Assembly (NCBI GenBank): GCA_913009675.1
Contig: CAJVXD010000012.1
Location: 1-11,919 of the forward strand
Length of the DNA: 11,919 bases
Origin: an uncultured bacterium
GTDB lineage: Bacteria > Omnitrophota > Gorgyraeia > Gorgyraeales > Gorgyraeaceae
Direction of reading: 5' to 3'
A program made the translations under genes and the position numbers. Below, piece after piece: positions 1 through 6,870 of the stretch (position 1 is its first letter; each line of letters begins with the position of its first letter). The notes under the pieces were generated by a model. The model was not told where the DNA came from and ran no database searches. It worked only from the letters and a program-made list of their open reading frames with translations.

Positions 1-73
1 GTCAATAGTATGAACTGATGGGAATGAGTGAAGAGAAAGTAGGCTCTTCTTTTTCTTATTTTTTTGTTTTTTT
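1..73. other. Non-genomic or unplaced tail outside the left adapter
   Basis: This stretch lies beyond the outer end of the Illumina adapter that begins at 74, so it is not contiguous with the genomic insert. Positions about 48-73 are an impure T run, which on the opposite strand is the A-rich noise typical of sequencing past the end of an adapter. Positions 1-47 show no recognisable gene and may be low-quality read-through. An open frame across it in the plus direction is an adapter artefact, not a gene. Confidence 0.85.
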
Positions 74-131
74 AATGATACGGCGACCACCGAGATCTAC
101 ACTCTTTCCCTACACGACGCTCTTCCGATCT
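74..131 (+). other. Illumina TruSeq universal (P5) adapter contamination
   Basis: The 58 bases match the Illumina universal adapter from AATGATACGGCGACC at 74 to GCTCTTCCGATCT ending at 131. It is synthetic DNA left in the assembly. Translated on the plus strand it gives the peptide RRPPRSTLFPYTTLFRS, and on the minus strand RSEERRVGKECRSRWS. Both are known contaminant strings in protein databases. The T at 131 is the ligation overhang, so genomic sequence starts at 132. Confidence 0.99.
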
Positions 132-311
132 ATAGGCAACTCCCGGCGGGGTAACGTTTTCAGACTTACAGGCAATAGTGCAGGCCTGACAGTCAACGCA
201 CTTCTTTCTGTCCAGAACCATCACCCAGTGTCTTTCCTTAGGAGGTTTTTTCAGGGCCTCCTGCAATTCATCCTGCATCCTCTCAATATCATCCTTGACT
301 TTTATAGACAT
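132..311 (-). CDS. 4Fe-4S ferredoxin-type electron-transfer subunit, N-terminal fragment (3' end lost)
   Basis: First 60 codons of an iron-sulfur subunit. Residues 38-48 carry C38-x2-C41-x2-C44-x3-C48 followed by an ENVTPPG stretch, the usual first cluster of DmsB/PsrB/TtrB-like subunits that carry electrons between a membrane quinol site and a molybdopterin catalytic subunit. The ATG at 311 is chosen over an ATG at 356 because a strong AGGAGGG lies just upstream with normal spacing; the family also starts shortly before the first cluster. The preceding charged ~30 residues look helical. The gene is cut by adapter at 132, and everything that reads on beyond codon 60 is synthetic. It follows the porin gene by about 106 bp. 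By family knowledge, three further clusters and a catalytic partner would be expected downstream; which reductase it serves cannot be told. Confidence 0.8.
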
Positions 312-417
312 ATTGCCCTCCTGCTTTATACATAGACTAAAGGAATAAAAGCACAATATCCCTGCTCTTTGCTACAAGTTCTTTGGCCTCCGAACCCTGC
401 TTTAACTCCGGGCCTTG

Positions 418-1614
418 TTAAAACTTTACCTCGGTTTGCAACAGGACTGTATTGGCATCGTTAGTGCCGGCCGAGCTCTCATAATTAACTACATCGTTAT
501 TAATCAAGAAACGCACATTTTTATTTAAGTCATAACCTAATCCGTAGATATAACGATAATGGCTGTTATCGGAAACATCATCATCAGGGTCCAGGTAGTC
601 ATAACGGCCGATTAAAGAAAATTTATCCCATTTACCGGCCAGTCTCAAAACTCCATAGAGTGAGACACCTTCTGCCTCAGCATCTCCGCTCAAACCTGCT
701 AAACTTGGATGTTTGGATGATACTTTTGAGTAAGGGTCTTTGGCATACAGGTATTCTCCGGCTAATGTAAGCCAGTCGTTCTTATAGCTGATATGACCAA
801 TTGCCCTGTATCTATCCTGGTTGGAGGCATAGTAGCCAGCCTGGAAATATCCGGTTAACTTAAGATATTTCCAAAACCTATTCTCAGGGAAAGGGTTGAG
901 AGTGAGCCTGATATCACCGGTTTTATATTTATTATTTTCGGCGGCATGATAGCCTTCGCCATTAGAGATCATAGTGGCATATTCCAAATATTGCCCTAAC
1001 CTTCCGGAAAGGCTGACCCCTAAATCAGACGATGTAAGATATCCTTCTCTGTCAGTAAAGATCGTCCCCTGGAAACGATACCCCCAGATATGTTCTTCCC
1101 AATCTACCCAGGAAGTCTGAGTCTGGCCCAATTTTAACTTTGCATTAGGGATCAAATCCGCAAGAGTAAGATAGGCATATTTCAGGCGATATTCTAAATC
1201 CCCGTCAGATTTTCGGGTAATATCCGTGGTCAATCGCCAGGCTGTATCATCGTTAAGCGCTCCTTCCAAAGTAACATAACCTCTTGTAACCTCAAAGGCA
1301 TTAAAACCTTTCTGGTTTTTGGCCTCATAACGATATTGCAGGTAGGCAACGCCGGAAAGTTTCAGACCACCTATACCTTTTATAGTTCCCTCTTCCAAGG
1401 CACTAACCCTTTCTTCTAATCCCTTCGCTACCTTTGGTTCCTCCTTAGCAATCCCAGCCTTCATCTGCTTAACTTCTTCCTGAGTAATTATTCCTTTCTT
1501 GATGAGCAGTTTTAGGATTGCCTCAGAGGTATCATCAGCATATAAATTAGGGATAGAGACAAATAAAACTGCACTTACTAATACCAAAACCAAACACATC
1601 TTTATTGTTCGCAT
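418..1614 (-). CDS. Outer-membrane porin (beta-barrel)
   Basis: A 398-residue outer-membrane porin. Residues 1-26 form a signal peptide: basic MRTIK, a hydrophobic core, and likely cleavage after LYA. Next come a short helix (LLIKKGIITQEEVKQMKA, about residues 36-53) and a predicted coiled-coil piece (GLEERVSALEE), as in porins with a periplasmic N-terminal segment. From about residue 80 onward there are alternating aromatic/polar strands typical of a 14-18-strand barrel, and the protein ends in phenylalanine (TEVKF), the BAM recognition signature. ATG 1614 has AGGAGG at good spacing. Substrate is unknown; the family includes phosphate-selective-like and general anion porins. It lies upstream of a probable Mo-reductase iron-sulfur subunit, so uptake of a respiratory oxyanion is a reasonable guess but only inference. 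Confidence 0.85.
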   Translation of the reverse strand: MRTIKMCLVLVLVSAVLFVSIPNLYADDTSEAILKLLIKKGIITQEEVKQMKAGIAKEEPKVAKGLEERVSALEEGTIKGIGGLKLSGVAYLQYRYEAKNQKGFNAFEVTRGYVTLEGALNDDTAWRLTTDITRKSDGDLEYRLKYAYLTLADLIPNAKLKLGQTQTSWVDWEEHIWGYRFQGTIFTDREGYLTSSDLGVSLSGRLGQYLEYATMISNGEGYHAAENNKYKTGDIRLTLNPFPENRFWKYLKLTGYFQAGYYASNQDRYRAIGHISYKNDWLTLAGEYLYAKDPYSKVSSKHPSLAGLSGDAEAEGVSLYGVLRLAGKWDKFSLIGRYDYLDPDDDVSDNSHYRYIYGLGYDLNKNVRFLINNDVVNYESSAGTNDANTVLLQTEVKF

Positions 1615-1625
1615 TTTATGCCCTC

Positions 1626-1983
1626 CTAATCTAAAAATCTTACGGGTAAGCTTGTCCCTTTTTCTATAAACTCTGCTTCGTCCGGCAAAATTATCAAGTT
1701 ATTGGCCTGTGCCATTGATTTCAAAATACCTGAGCCCTGAGGCCCTGTGGTGTGAGTAAGATACGCCCCGTTTTCCCATCTTGTCTGCCCCCTTAAAAAA
1801 TACCTAAAACCTTTTTTCTTCTTTATGTCTTCCTCTAATATAGCATCCACCTCCTTTCTCATAGATTGTTCCTGCCCAAGCATCTTTAAATCTGTCTAAG
1901 CTATCCAAGAGTTTTGCTTCCTCAAGAGGTAACGGATCTATATTTCCCAGAATAATCCTCAAGGCCTCATCAAACTCTACCAT
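1626..1983 (-). pseudogene. moeA: moeA remnant: internally deleted and frameshifted molybdopterin molybdenumtransferase
   Basis: MoeA inserts molybdate into adenylylated molybdopterin and is normally about 400 residues. Here the ATG at 1983 opens with MVEFDEALRIILGNIDPLPLEEAKLLDSLDR in pieces recognisable as the MoeA N-terminus (about 31 codons). In a different frame, ending with TAG at 1626, comes a MoeA C-terminus: LKMLGQ, AILEEDIKKKKGFRYFLRG, TTGPQGSGIL, AQANNLIILP. The two join within roughly 1885-1900, so about 300 central codons (the catalytic and MPT-binding part) are missing and the halves are out of frame. The N-terminal end overlaps the stop of the polyprenyl synthase by 14 bp, as in a once-intact operon. 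A deletion in the assembly rather than the genome is possible. Functional MoeA would have to come from elsewhere in the genome. Confidence 0.85.
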
Positions 1984-2968
1984 CAAACCCCCTTTTATAA
2001 ACAAAGTCGGCCAGGTCTATCAGGCTATCCTTGTAAGGAGAGCCGGGGAGGATCTCTAAATTCTTTTTGGCTAAATCTATACAAGAGAAAATCTCTTCTT
2101 TGGTTTTATCTATTGCCCCTGAATCGGAAAGCAGCTGCCTTATGTCCCGCAAGGTCTCTCTATCTTTTCTTTTGGTAAGTAACATCTCTAACTCTTCTCT
2201 GTTTTTAGAGGACACGGATTCCCATAAATTCAATAAGGGCAAGGTGGCCTCTCCGACCCTTATATCCTGGCCGGGGGCTTTCCCTGTAATCTTTTCTTCA
2301 CCTACGAGGTCAAGATAATCATCGATGATTTGGAAAGCGATGCCAAAATTCAGTCCGTATCCTTTTAAGGCCTTCTGTAATCTTTTAGGCCTGTTAGAGA
2401 CCAACGTCCCTATATGGCAAGATGCAACAAAGAGGCTGGCGGTCTTTTTTTTAACGATGACAAAGTAACGCTCCTTTAATAAATCCAGGTTATCCCTTTC
2501 GCAGACCTGCAAGAGTTCGCCTTCGCACATTGCCCTGGTAGCAGAGCTTATACATTCAAGGATCTGTTTATTGCCGCATTGAGAAATCAATTCAAAGGCT
2601 ACAGAATAAAGATAGTCTCCCAGGGCAATAGAAGTATCACTGCCCCATTTAGAATTGACGGTCGGCTTATTGTAACGAAGGTGCGCCCGGTCAATAACAT
2701 CATCGTGAATCAGGGAAGCCATGTGGATCAATTCTACTGCCGCAGCAATGGAGGTAACTGACTTATGACTGACGGACGATTGGCCCTGACTCGCCCTTGC
2801 TGAAAGTAAGACCAATGTCGGCCTAAGCCTTTTGCCTTTTGCATCCAGCAGGTAGCTAGTTGCTTCCAGGATAGATTTATACCTGCTGCTTTGAAGAGAA
2901 GCTTTTAATATTTGTTCTACCTCTAATAATTCTTTTTCAACCGGTTGATAAATTTCTCTTAACTGCAT
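1970..2968 (-). CDS. Long-chain trans-polyprenyl diphosphate synthase (octaprenyl/heptaprenyl type)
   Basis: 332 residues, the normal length for the IspB/HepT/SdsA family. It builds the isoprenoid tail of menaquinone from farnesyl- or geranyl-PP and IPP in the cytoplasm. Visible motifs are KGKRLRP (44-50, IPP binding), the first aspartate-rich motif D89-D90-V-I-D93, a GD at 117-118, KKTASLF (174-180), and the second aspartate-rich motif D216-D217-Y-L-D220. The fifth residue before the first motif is alanine (A84), the small side chain usual in long-chain producers. ATG 2968 follows menA by 16 bp, with AAGGAAG upstream. Adjacency to menA strongly suggests that its product is used for menaquinone. 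The exact chain length cannot be read from sequence. Confidence 0.93.
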   Translation of the reverse strand: MQLREIYQPVEKELLEVEQILKASLQSSRYKSILEATSYLLDAKGKRLRPTLVLLSARASQGQSSVSHKSVTSIAAAVELIHMASLIHDDVIDRAHLRYNKPTVNSKWGSDTSIALGDYLYSVAFELISQCGNKQILECISSATRAMCEGELLQVCERDNLDLLKERYFVIVKKKTASLFVASCHIGTLVSNRPKRLQKALKGYGLNFGIAFQIIDDYLDLVGEEKITGKAPGQDIRVGEATLPLLNLWESVSSKNREELEMLLTKRKDRETLRDIRQLLSDSGAIDKTKEEIFSCIDLAKKNLEILPGSPYKDSLIDLADFVYKRGFDGRV

Positions 2969-2984
2969 TGCCCTTGCTTCCTTT

Positions 2985-3896
2985 CTAAATGATTTTATCT
3001 AATATAATCCCGGCTACCAATAGTAACCCAATCAATGAATGCAATCCAATCGTAAAGGCGTTCGCCGGCAATAGTTCATAGGTTTTATTAAAATTTTTCT
3101 TAGAAACAAGGAACGCCTTTAAGGCCAAAGGCAGGCTCAAAAGTACAATGAGACAAATAAACGGTAAAAATTTCAACAACACTAGAGATATGATGACCAG
3201 ATATACAGTGGATAATAAAATATGGTATAAGATTACCGCCTTTTTCTTACCCAAGATTACGACCTGTGTCCTTTTGCCTACTAAGTTATCGGCAAAATAG
3301 TCAGGGAATTCATTTATAAATAAAACAAGCGCAATTAAGATCCCGATTGGGAGTGAGATCAGAAACACCTTAAACGGCAGGACCTGGGCCTGAACGTAAT
3401 ACGACCCCAATATCATTAACGGGCCAAAGCCGACCCCCACGGCCAACTCCCCAAGACTGCCATAACCTATCCTAAATGGCCCGGCAGAGTAAAAAAATCC
3501 CAGGGACACTCCAATTATCCCTAAAATGAGGATCGTATTCCCCTGAGATAGATAATTCAGATACAGCCCAACCGCTCCACCCAGGATAAAGGAAGCTAAA
3601 GAAACATACAAAATCTTCTTGGGGGCAATGGATCCCTCCTGGATTACTCTGCTTCCGCCGCTAAAAGGTGTGGGGGCAGGATTTACCTCATCGCATCCGG
3701 AAAGGTGATCAAAATAATCGTTGGCTAAATTTGTGCCCGCGTGGATAAGGAGCGCTGCGCACATCGTCAGCCAGAACCTCAACCACATAAAGCTGTCTGT
3801 ATCATGCCAGGCGATCGTCGAACCTAAAATAACGGGAATTATCGTTGCGGTAAAAAATGGCACACGAATAGCTTTTAGCCAAATCTTAACACTCAT
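2985..3896 (-). CDS. menA: 1,4-dihydroxy-2-naphthoate polyprenyltransferase (UbiA family)
   Basis: 303-residue integral membrane protein with about eight to nine hydrophobic segments. It attaches the polyprenyl tail to dihydroxynaphthoate, giving demethylmenaquinone in the inner membrane. The two Mg-diphosphate-binding motifs of the family are present: NLANDYFDHLSGCD (56-69) and NEFPDYFADNLVGKRT (195-210). The second form is characteristic of MenA rather than UbiA. FSGGSRVI (78-85) is also MenA-like. ATG at 3896 lies inside the end of flxA (11-bp overlap), implying translational coupling, and a polyprenyl diphosphate synthase follows. No other men genes are in the window. A related UbiA-family transferase with another aromatic acceptor cannot be fully excluded. 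Confidence 0.9.
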   Translation of the reverse strand: MSVKIWLKAIRVPFFTATIIPVILGSTIAWHDTDSFMWLRFWLTMCAALLIHAGTNLANDYFDHLSGCDEVNPAPTPFSGGSRVIQEGSIAPKKILYVSLASFILGGAVGLYLNYLSQGNTILILGIIGVSLGFFYSAGPFRIGYGSLGELAVGVGFGPLMILGSYYVQAQVLPFKVFLISLPIGILIALVLFINEFPDYFADNLVGKRTQVVILGKKKAVILYHILLSTVYLVIISLVLLKFLPFICLIVLLSLPLALKAFLVSKKNFNKTYELLPANAFTIGLHSLIGLLLVAGIILDKII

Positions 3897-4713
3897 ATTG
3901 AAAAGCCCTTAACTGTTCCAGGCTAAAGACCGGCCCGTCTTTACAGACATAGAGATTGCCGATGCTGCACCGTCCGCATTTGCCCAGACCGCACTTCATC
4001 TTCATCTCCAGAGTCGTGATTATAGAAGGCGCGCAGAATCCCAGTTTCAGAAGAACCGGCATTGTATACCTAATCATTACGGGCGGGCCGCAGACTATCG
4101 CAGATGAATCCCTGCAAGCCGGCTTCAGCTGCTCTAATATTCTGGGCACAACGCCAACCATGCATGTCCAGTCCTCTTCCCGGCAGTCAACGGTTAGATG
4201 CAATTTAGTATCCCCTGCCTTTTCCCACTCCCTGTATTCACTTTTATAAACTAAATCTCTTGAAGTCCTTGCTCCGTTAACAATGGTGACGGCCTTGAAA
4301 TCATCTCTGTTATCCAGGCAATAATTTATTAAAGACCGCAGAGGCGCAAGGCCTATCCCGCCAGCAACAAACAAAAGATTCTTGGCCTTTAAGTCTTCAA
4401 CGGGAAACCCGTTCCCATACGGCCCTCTAATCCCCACCGTATCGCCGACATCCAATTCATGCAGGGCCTGGCTGACCTTACCCATTCTTTTGACGCTGCA
4501 TTCTATCGAACCTTTCCTTGTGGGAGAGCTCGCAATACAGAAAGGCGCCTCTCCTTCGCCAAATACTGAAAATTCCACGAATTGGCCGGGTCTATAATTA
4601 AACGAACCTTCTATCTCTTTATCCCTGAATTTTAACTTAAACGTCTTTATATCCGGCGTCTCCTGCCTTATGTCAATAATCCCGGCTAAGTAAGGTTGGT
4701 AAATGTTTTGCAT
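3886..4713 (-). CDS. flxA: FlxA-like FAD/NAD(P)H oxidoreductase subunit with [2Fe-2S] domain
   Basis: 275 residues, resembling the AsrB / sulfhydrogenase-gamma / dihydroorotate dehydrogenase electron-transfer family. Domains are a ferredoxin-reductase-like FAD barrel with RPGQFVEFS (41-49), an NAD(P) domain with GGIGLAPLRS (118-127) and CGPPVM (208-213), and a C-terminal [2Fe-2S] site C241-x4-C246-x2-C249-x7-C257. In Flx-Hdr complexes this subunit oxidises NAD(P)H and feeds electrons to FlxB/C/D. I chose ATG 4713 (MQNIYQPYLAG), where family homology starts. The frame stays open to 4872, but the extra 53 codons are basic, low-complexity sequence read from the inverted-repeat element. Ribosome-binding sequence is weak (GAAAAG). 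It is separated from flxB by 246 bp holding that element, unlike all other junctions in the operon. Confidence 0.88.
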   Translation of the reverse strand: MQNIYQPYLAGIIDIRQETPDIKTFKLKFRDKEIEGSFNYRPGQFVEFSVFGEGEAPFCIASSPTRKGSIECSVKRMGKVSQALHELDVGDTVGIRGPYGNGFPVEDLKAKNLLFVAGGIGLAPLRSLINYCLDNRDDFKAVTIVNGARTSRDLVYKSEYREWEKAGDTKLHLTVDCREEDWTCMVGVVPRILEQLKPACRDSSAIVCGPPVMIRYTMPVLLKLGFCAPSIITTLEMKMKCGLGKCGRCSIGNLYVCKDGPVFSLEQLRAFQYEC

Positions 4714-4742
4714 ATCTTTTCTGTGCACTGTCTTCGTTACAG

Positions 4743-4943
4743 TTTTATACTCACCAGGCCAGTGGGTTCCGAGGACGCGAAATTTCCCCAGCGTGGAAAT
4801 TTTGCTCTTTTTTTCCGCTCGCTCGTCTTTTCGGCCAGGTGAGGAGGCCGAGCGTCTTTTTGAAGGCCCCACCTGGCCGAAAAGACACCATGCCCGCTCG
4901 CGGAAAAGAAGCCTCGGAACCCACTGGCCTGGTGAGTATAAAA
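4743..4943. repeat. 201-bp nested inverted-repeat (foldback/MITE-like) element between flxB and flxA
   Basis: Perfect 32-bp terminal arms (4743-4774 and 4912-4943, starting TTTTATACTCACCAGG and ending CCTGGTGAGTATAAAA) enclose a second perfect 17-bp inverted pair (4825-4841 and 4870-4886, GTCTTTTCGGCCAGGTG and its complement). A third small hairpin, AAATTTCC/GGAAATTT (4780-4787 and 4795-4802), branches from the left side only. Between outer and inner arms the pairing is imperfect (TTTTCCGC on the left pairs with GCGGAAAA on the right). The element holds no believable gene. It has no T tract typical of a terminator. No clear target duplication is visible; both ends carry TATA, which could be a TA-type site. 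It occupies nearly all of the gap between two genes of an otherwise tightly packed operon, so it looks inserted. Its RNA would fold into a very stable structure ahead of flxA. Confidence 0.9.
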
Positions 4944-4959
4944 TTAAACATAAAACTAA

Positions 4960-5973
4960 TCACTCCTTCTTTAAACCAGGTACTTTGTCTACAATATCTG
5001 CTATATCGATTTTCACCGGGCAGTGCCTGATGCACCTCCCGCAGCCGACGCAGAGATTCTCGCCAAAATTCTTTTTAAAATAATCGAATTTATGAAAAAC
5101 CCTCTGACGGTAACGCTCTTTCTTTGTCGGCCGGGGGTTTACCCCTGATGCCTCAAGAGTAAAATCCGGGAAGCTGCAACTGTCATAACATCGCAGTCTC
5201 TTGCGCCTTTCATCAACTAGATCAAAACAGTGGCAGGTAGGGCAAAGATAAGTGCATATACCACAGCCTATACAAGGCCGGCTCACATCTTCCCAATAAT
5301 CACTCTCAAAAATCTTATCTAACTCTTTCCCTTCGGGAGGGCTTAGTTTTTTTTCAACTAAATCTTTCTTCTTTTCTTTATCCTCTTTCAGGAGCCTCCT
5401 CTGCCCTTCATTAAGTCCTTCACCTATAGAAGCGAAAAGCTCTCTGCCTCTATCTGTAAGTATCTCCGCTATAAGTCCCCGGTCCATATCAAATATCAAA
5501 ACATCCATGCCCCTTGACTCTATAGGTGATCCGCCCATCGATGTGCAAAAGCAATTTTTAGCCGGTTTATTACAGGCTAACCCGATAATAATTGTTCTTT
5601 TACGATTATTAATGTAAAAGTTATCTTTATAGTCAGAGTCGAACACTTTATCTAATAAAGTTAAGCCTCTTGTCTCGCAAGGCCGCACACTGATAATTAT
5701 TCTTTTATCTGCAGGCAAGGGTATGCCTTCTAAGATATTTTTATTCTCCCTGAACCTTTCGTCAAAAATCCATTCTGAAGGTTTAAGAAAAAATCTCTTT
5801 ATCGGCTCTATAGCAAAACCTTCGCCCAGATAGAGGTCCCTTGTATTTTTTAAAGATTGGTAGAATATACCTTTGTTGGGCAATTCCCTTGGCCCGATAA
5901 TTTCGAACTCTTTTGAGAGCTCTTCTAATTTGTTATATAAATCTTCTTTAACGAAAAATTTTTCCGATGGCAT
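4960..5973 (-). CDS. flxB: FlxB-like 4Fe-4S dicluster protein (AsrA / sulfhydrogenase-beta family)
   Basis: 337 residues, matching the AsrA/HydB type of iron-sulfur electron-transfer subunit. The N-terminal ~220 residues form the family-specific domain with GVRPCE-like ISVRPCETRG (94-103), C134, and the C141-F-C143 pair. The C-terminal part carries two cubane motifs: C234-x2-C237-x2-C240-x3-C244 (followed by PTCHCF) and C308-x2-C311-x2-C314-x3-C318. It should wire electrons from the FlxA flavin toward FlxC/FlxD. ATG 5973 has GAGG five bases upstream, and flxC ends 12 bp before it. The region about 185-220 is very lysine/glutamate-rich, probably a surface helix. The stop is at 4960, just before the inverted-repeat element. 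Anaerobic sulfite reductase subunit A is the main alternative name, but the neighbouring flx/hdr genes favour FlxB. Confidence 0.88.
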   Translation of the reverse strand: MPSEKFFVKEDLYNKLEELSKEFEIIGPRELPNKGIFYQSLKNTRDLYLGEGFAIEPIKRFFLKPSEWIFDERFRENKNILEGIPLPADKRIIISVRPCETRGLTLLDKVFDSDYKDNFYINNRKRTIIIGLACNKPAKNCFCTSMGGSPIESRGMDVLIFDMDRGLIAEILTDRGRELFASIGEGLNEGQRRLLKEDKEKKKDLVEKKLSPPEGKELDKIFESDYWEDVSRPCIGCGICTYLCPTCHCFDLVDERRKRLRCYDSCSFPDFTLEASGVNPRPTKKERYRQRVFHKFDYFKKNFGENLCVGCGRCIRHCPVKIDIADIVDKVPGLKKE

Positions 5974-5985
5974 CTTTTCCTCGAC

Positions 5986-6870
5986 CTATCTAATAAAATC
6001 TTCGGGGTCGTTTTTATCAAAACAACTCAGCAGCGCTTTCTGCTCTGCGCTTAAACCTGCTTCATAATTAAATAATTCTTTTACATCCTTCTCTATCTTT
6101 TTATTTATATCTCTCAGGGGAATACCTACGGGGCATGCCCTCTCGCATTCACCGCAATCAATACACCTACCCGCCAGATGCATAGCCCGTGTTACATTCC
6201 AGGTAAAATTGCCCCTGAAAGAGTGTGCCCTGGAAAGCCATGAAGGCTGCGTCTGGTCAGCAACGCACCTTGGACAATAACAGAGGGGGCAAATTTGCCT
6301 GCAGGCATAACAGCGAATACACCTGGAAAATTCCTCCTGCCATAATTTGAATTTCTCAGAGATAGATTTTGCCTCAGACTTACGCACAGATCCATAAGGG
6401 TCTTTTTCCAATCGTGGTGCCTGAGGCCTTTGTCCTTCCTGAACTATTAAAACATCATAGATAGGCGGCTTTGACGGCTTGCAACTCCTGCATCTCTCAT
6501 CAAAACCCAATTCCGAAGTCTGCGGGCTAATAGAAAGCAGCTTTTTTTCATCAACTATGCCTGAACACTCAACACCAATTATAAATATATCTTTGCGCTT
6601 TAATTGGTTCTCCTGCAAAAGAACAATTATTGATCTTGCGTCACAAGCCTTGGCAATTATGCCTATTTTTCTGCCGCGAAAATCCTTTAAGTAATTAGAA
6701 AGATTATACACACAATATGTATCCCAGATTAATTCTTTGGTTTCCTCTGCTTTATCAATAAAAACAGGCGCAACTGAAACTCCGTCAGGGGCACGTTTAT
6801 AACCGATGATCAAGTCAACCTGCTTTGTCCTTAACAACTCTTCTGCTTTTTTCTTTATCCGGTCAATCAT
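5986..6870 (-). CDS. flxC: FlxC-like iron-sulfur protein (FrhB/FdhB-like N-terminal domain plus two 4Fe-4S motifs)
   Basis: 294 residues. Residues 1-110 resemble the N-terminal fold shared with coenzyme F420 hydrogenase/dehydrogenase beta-type proteins (GRKIGIIAKACDARSI, 66-81). A CRSC pair (127-130) follows. Then comes a cysteine-dense block C184-x2-C187-x2-C190-x3-C194, C197, C199, C202, and a last cubane motif C236-x2-C239-x2-C242-x3-C246 followed by PVGIPL. In Flx-Hdr systems this subunit is an electron conduit between FlxA/B and FlxD. Its ATG overlaps the flxD stop (ATGA), indicating coupled translation, and flxB starts 12 bp after its TAG. No F420-specific motif can be claimed, so the FrhB resemblance should be read as fold only. 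Confidence 0.85.
   Translation of the reverse strand: MIDRIKKKAEELLRTKQVDLIIGYKRAPDGVSVAPVFIDKAEETKELIWDTYCVYNLSNYLKDFRGRKIGIIAKACDARSIIVLLQENQLKRKDIFIIGVECSGIVDEKKLLSISPQTSELGFDERCRSCKPSKPPIYDVLIVQEGQRPQAPRLEKDPYGSVRKSEAKSISEKFKLWQEEFSRCIRCYACRQICPLCYCPRCVADQTQPSWLSRAHSFRGNFTWNVTRAMHLAGRCIDCGECERACPVGIPLRDINKKIEKDVKELFNYEAGLSAEQKALLSCFDKNDPEDFIR

Noticed and set aside
18..335. Plus-strand ORF at the left end
   Set aside because: It is a translation of the adapter plus the antisense of the ferredoxin gene.
312..417. Promoter or terminator between the porin and the 4Fe-4S subunit
   Set aside because: I found no acceptable -35/-10 pair and no stem with a T run; GCAGG occurs several times, but without clear structure.
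4714..4872. Longer N-terminus for FlxA (53 extra codons)
   Set aside because: These codons are read from the inverted-repeat element and give basic low-complexity sequence; family homology begins at MQNIYQPYLAG (4713).
4743..4943. Inverted repeat as an ordinary intrinsic terminator or a full insertion sequence
   Set aside because: There is no T tract after the stem on the transcribed strand, and no transposase or room for one.
4751..5035. Open frames on both strands through the inverted repeat
   Set aside because: They arise from the palindrome itself, have no ribosome-binding site or recognisable domain, and overlap the end of flxB.
4960..5973. Anaerobic sulfite reductase (Asr) operon
   Set aside because: FlxA and FlxB resemble AsrB and AsrA, but there is no siroheme AsrC gene, and flxC, flxD and hdrABC are adjacent.
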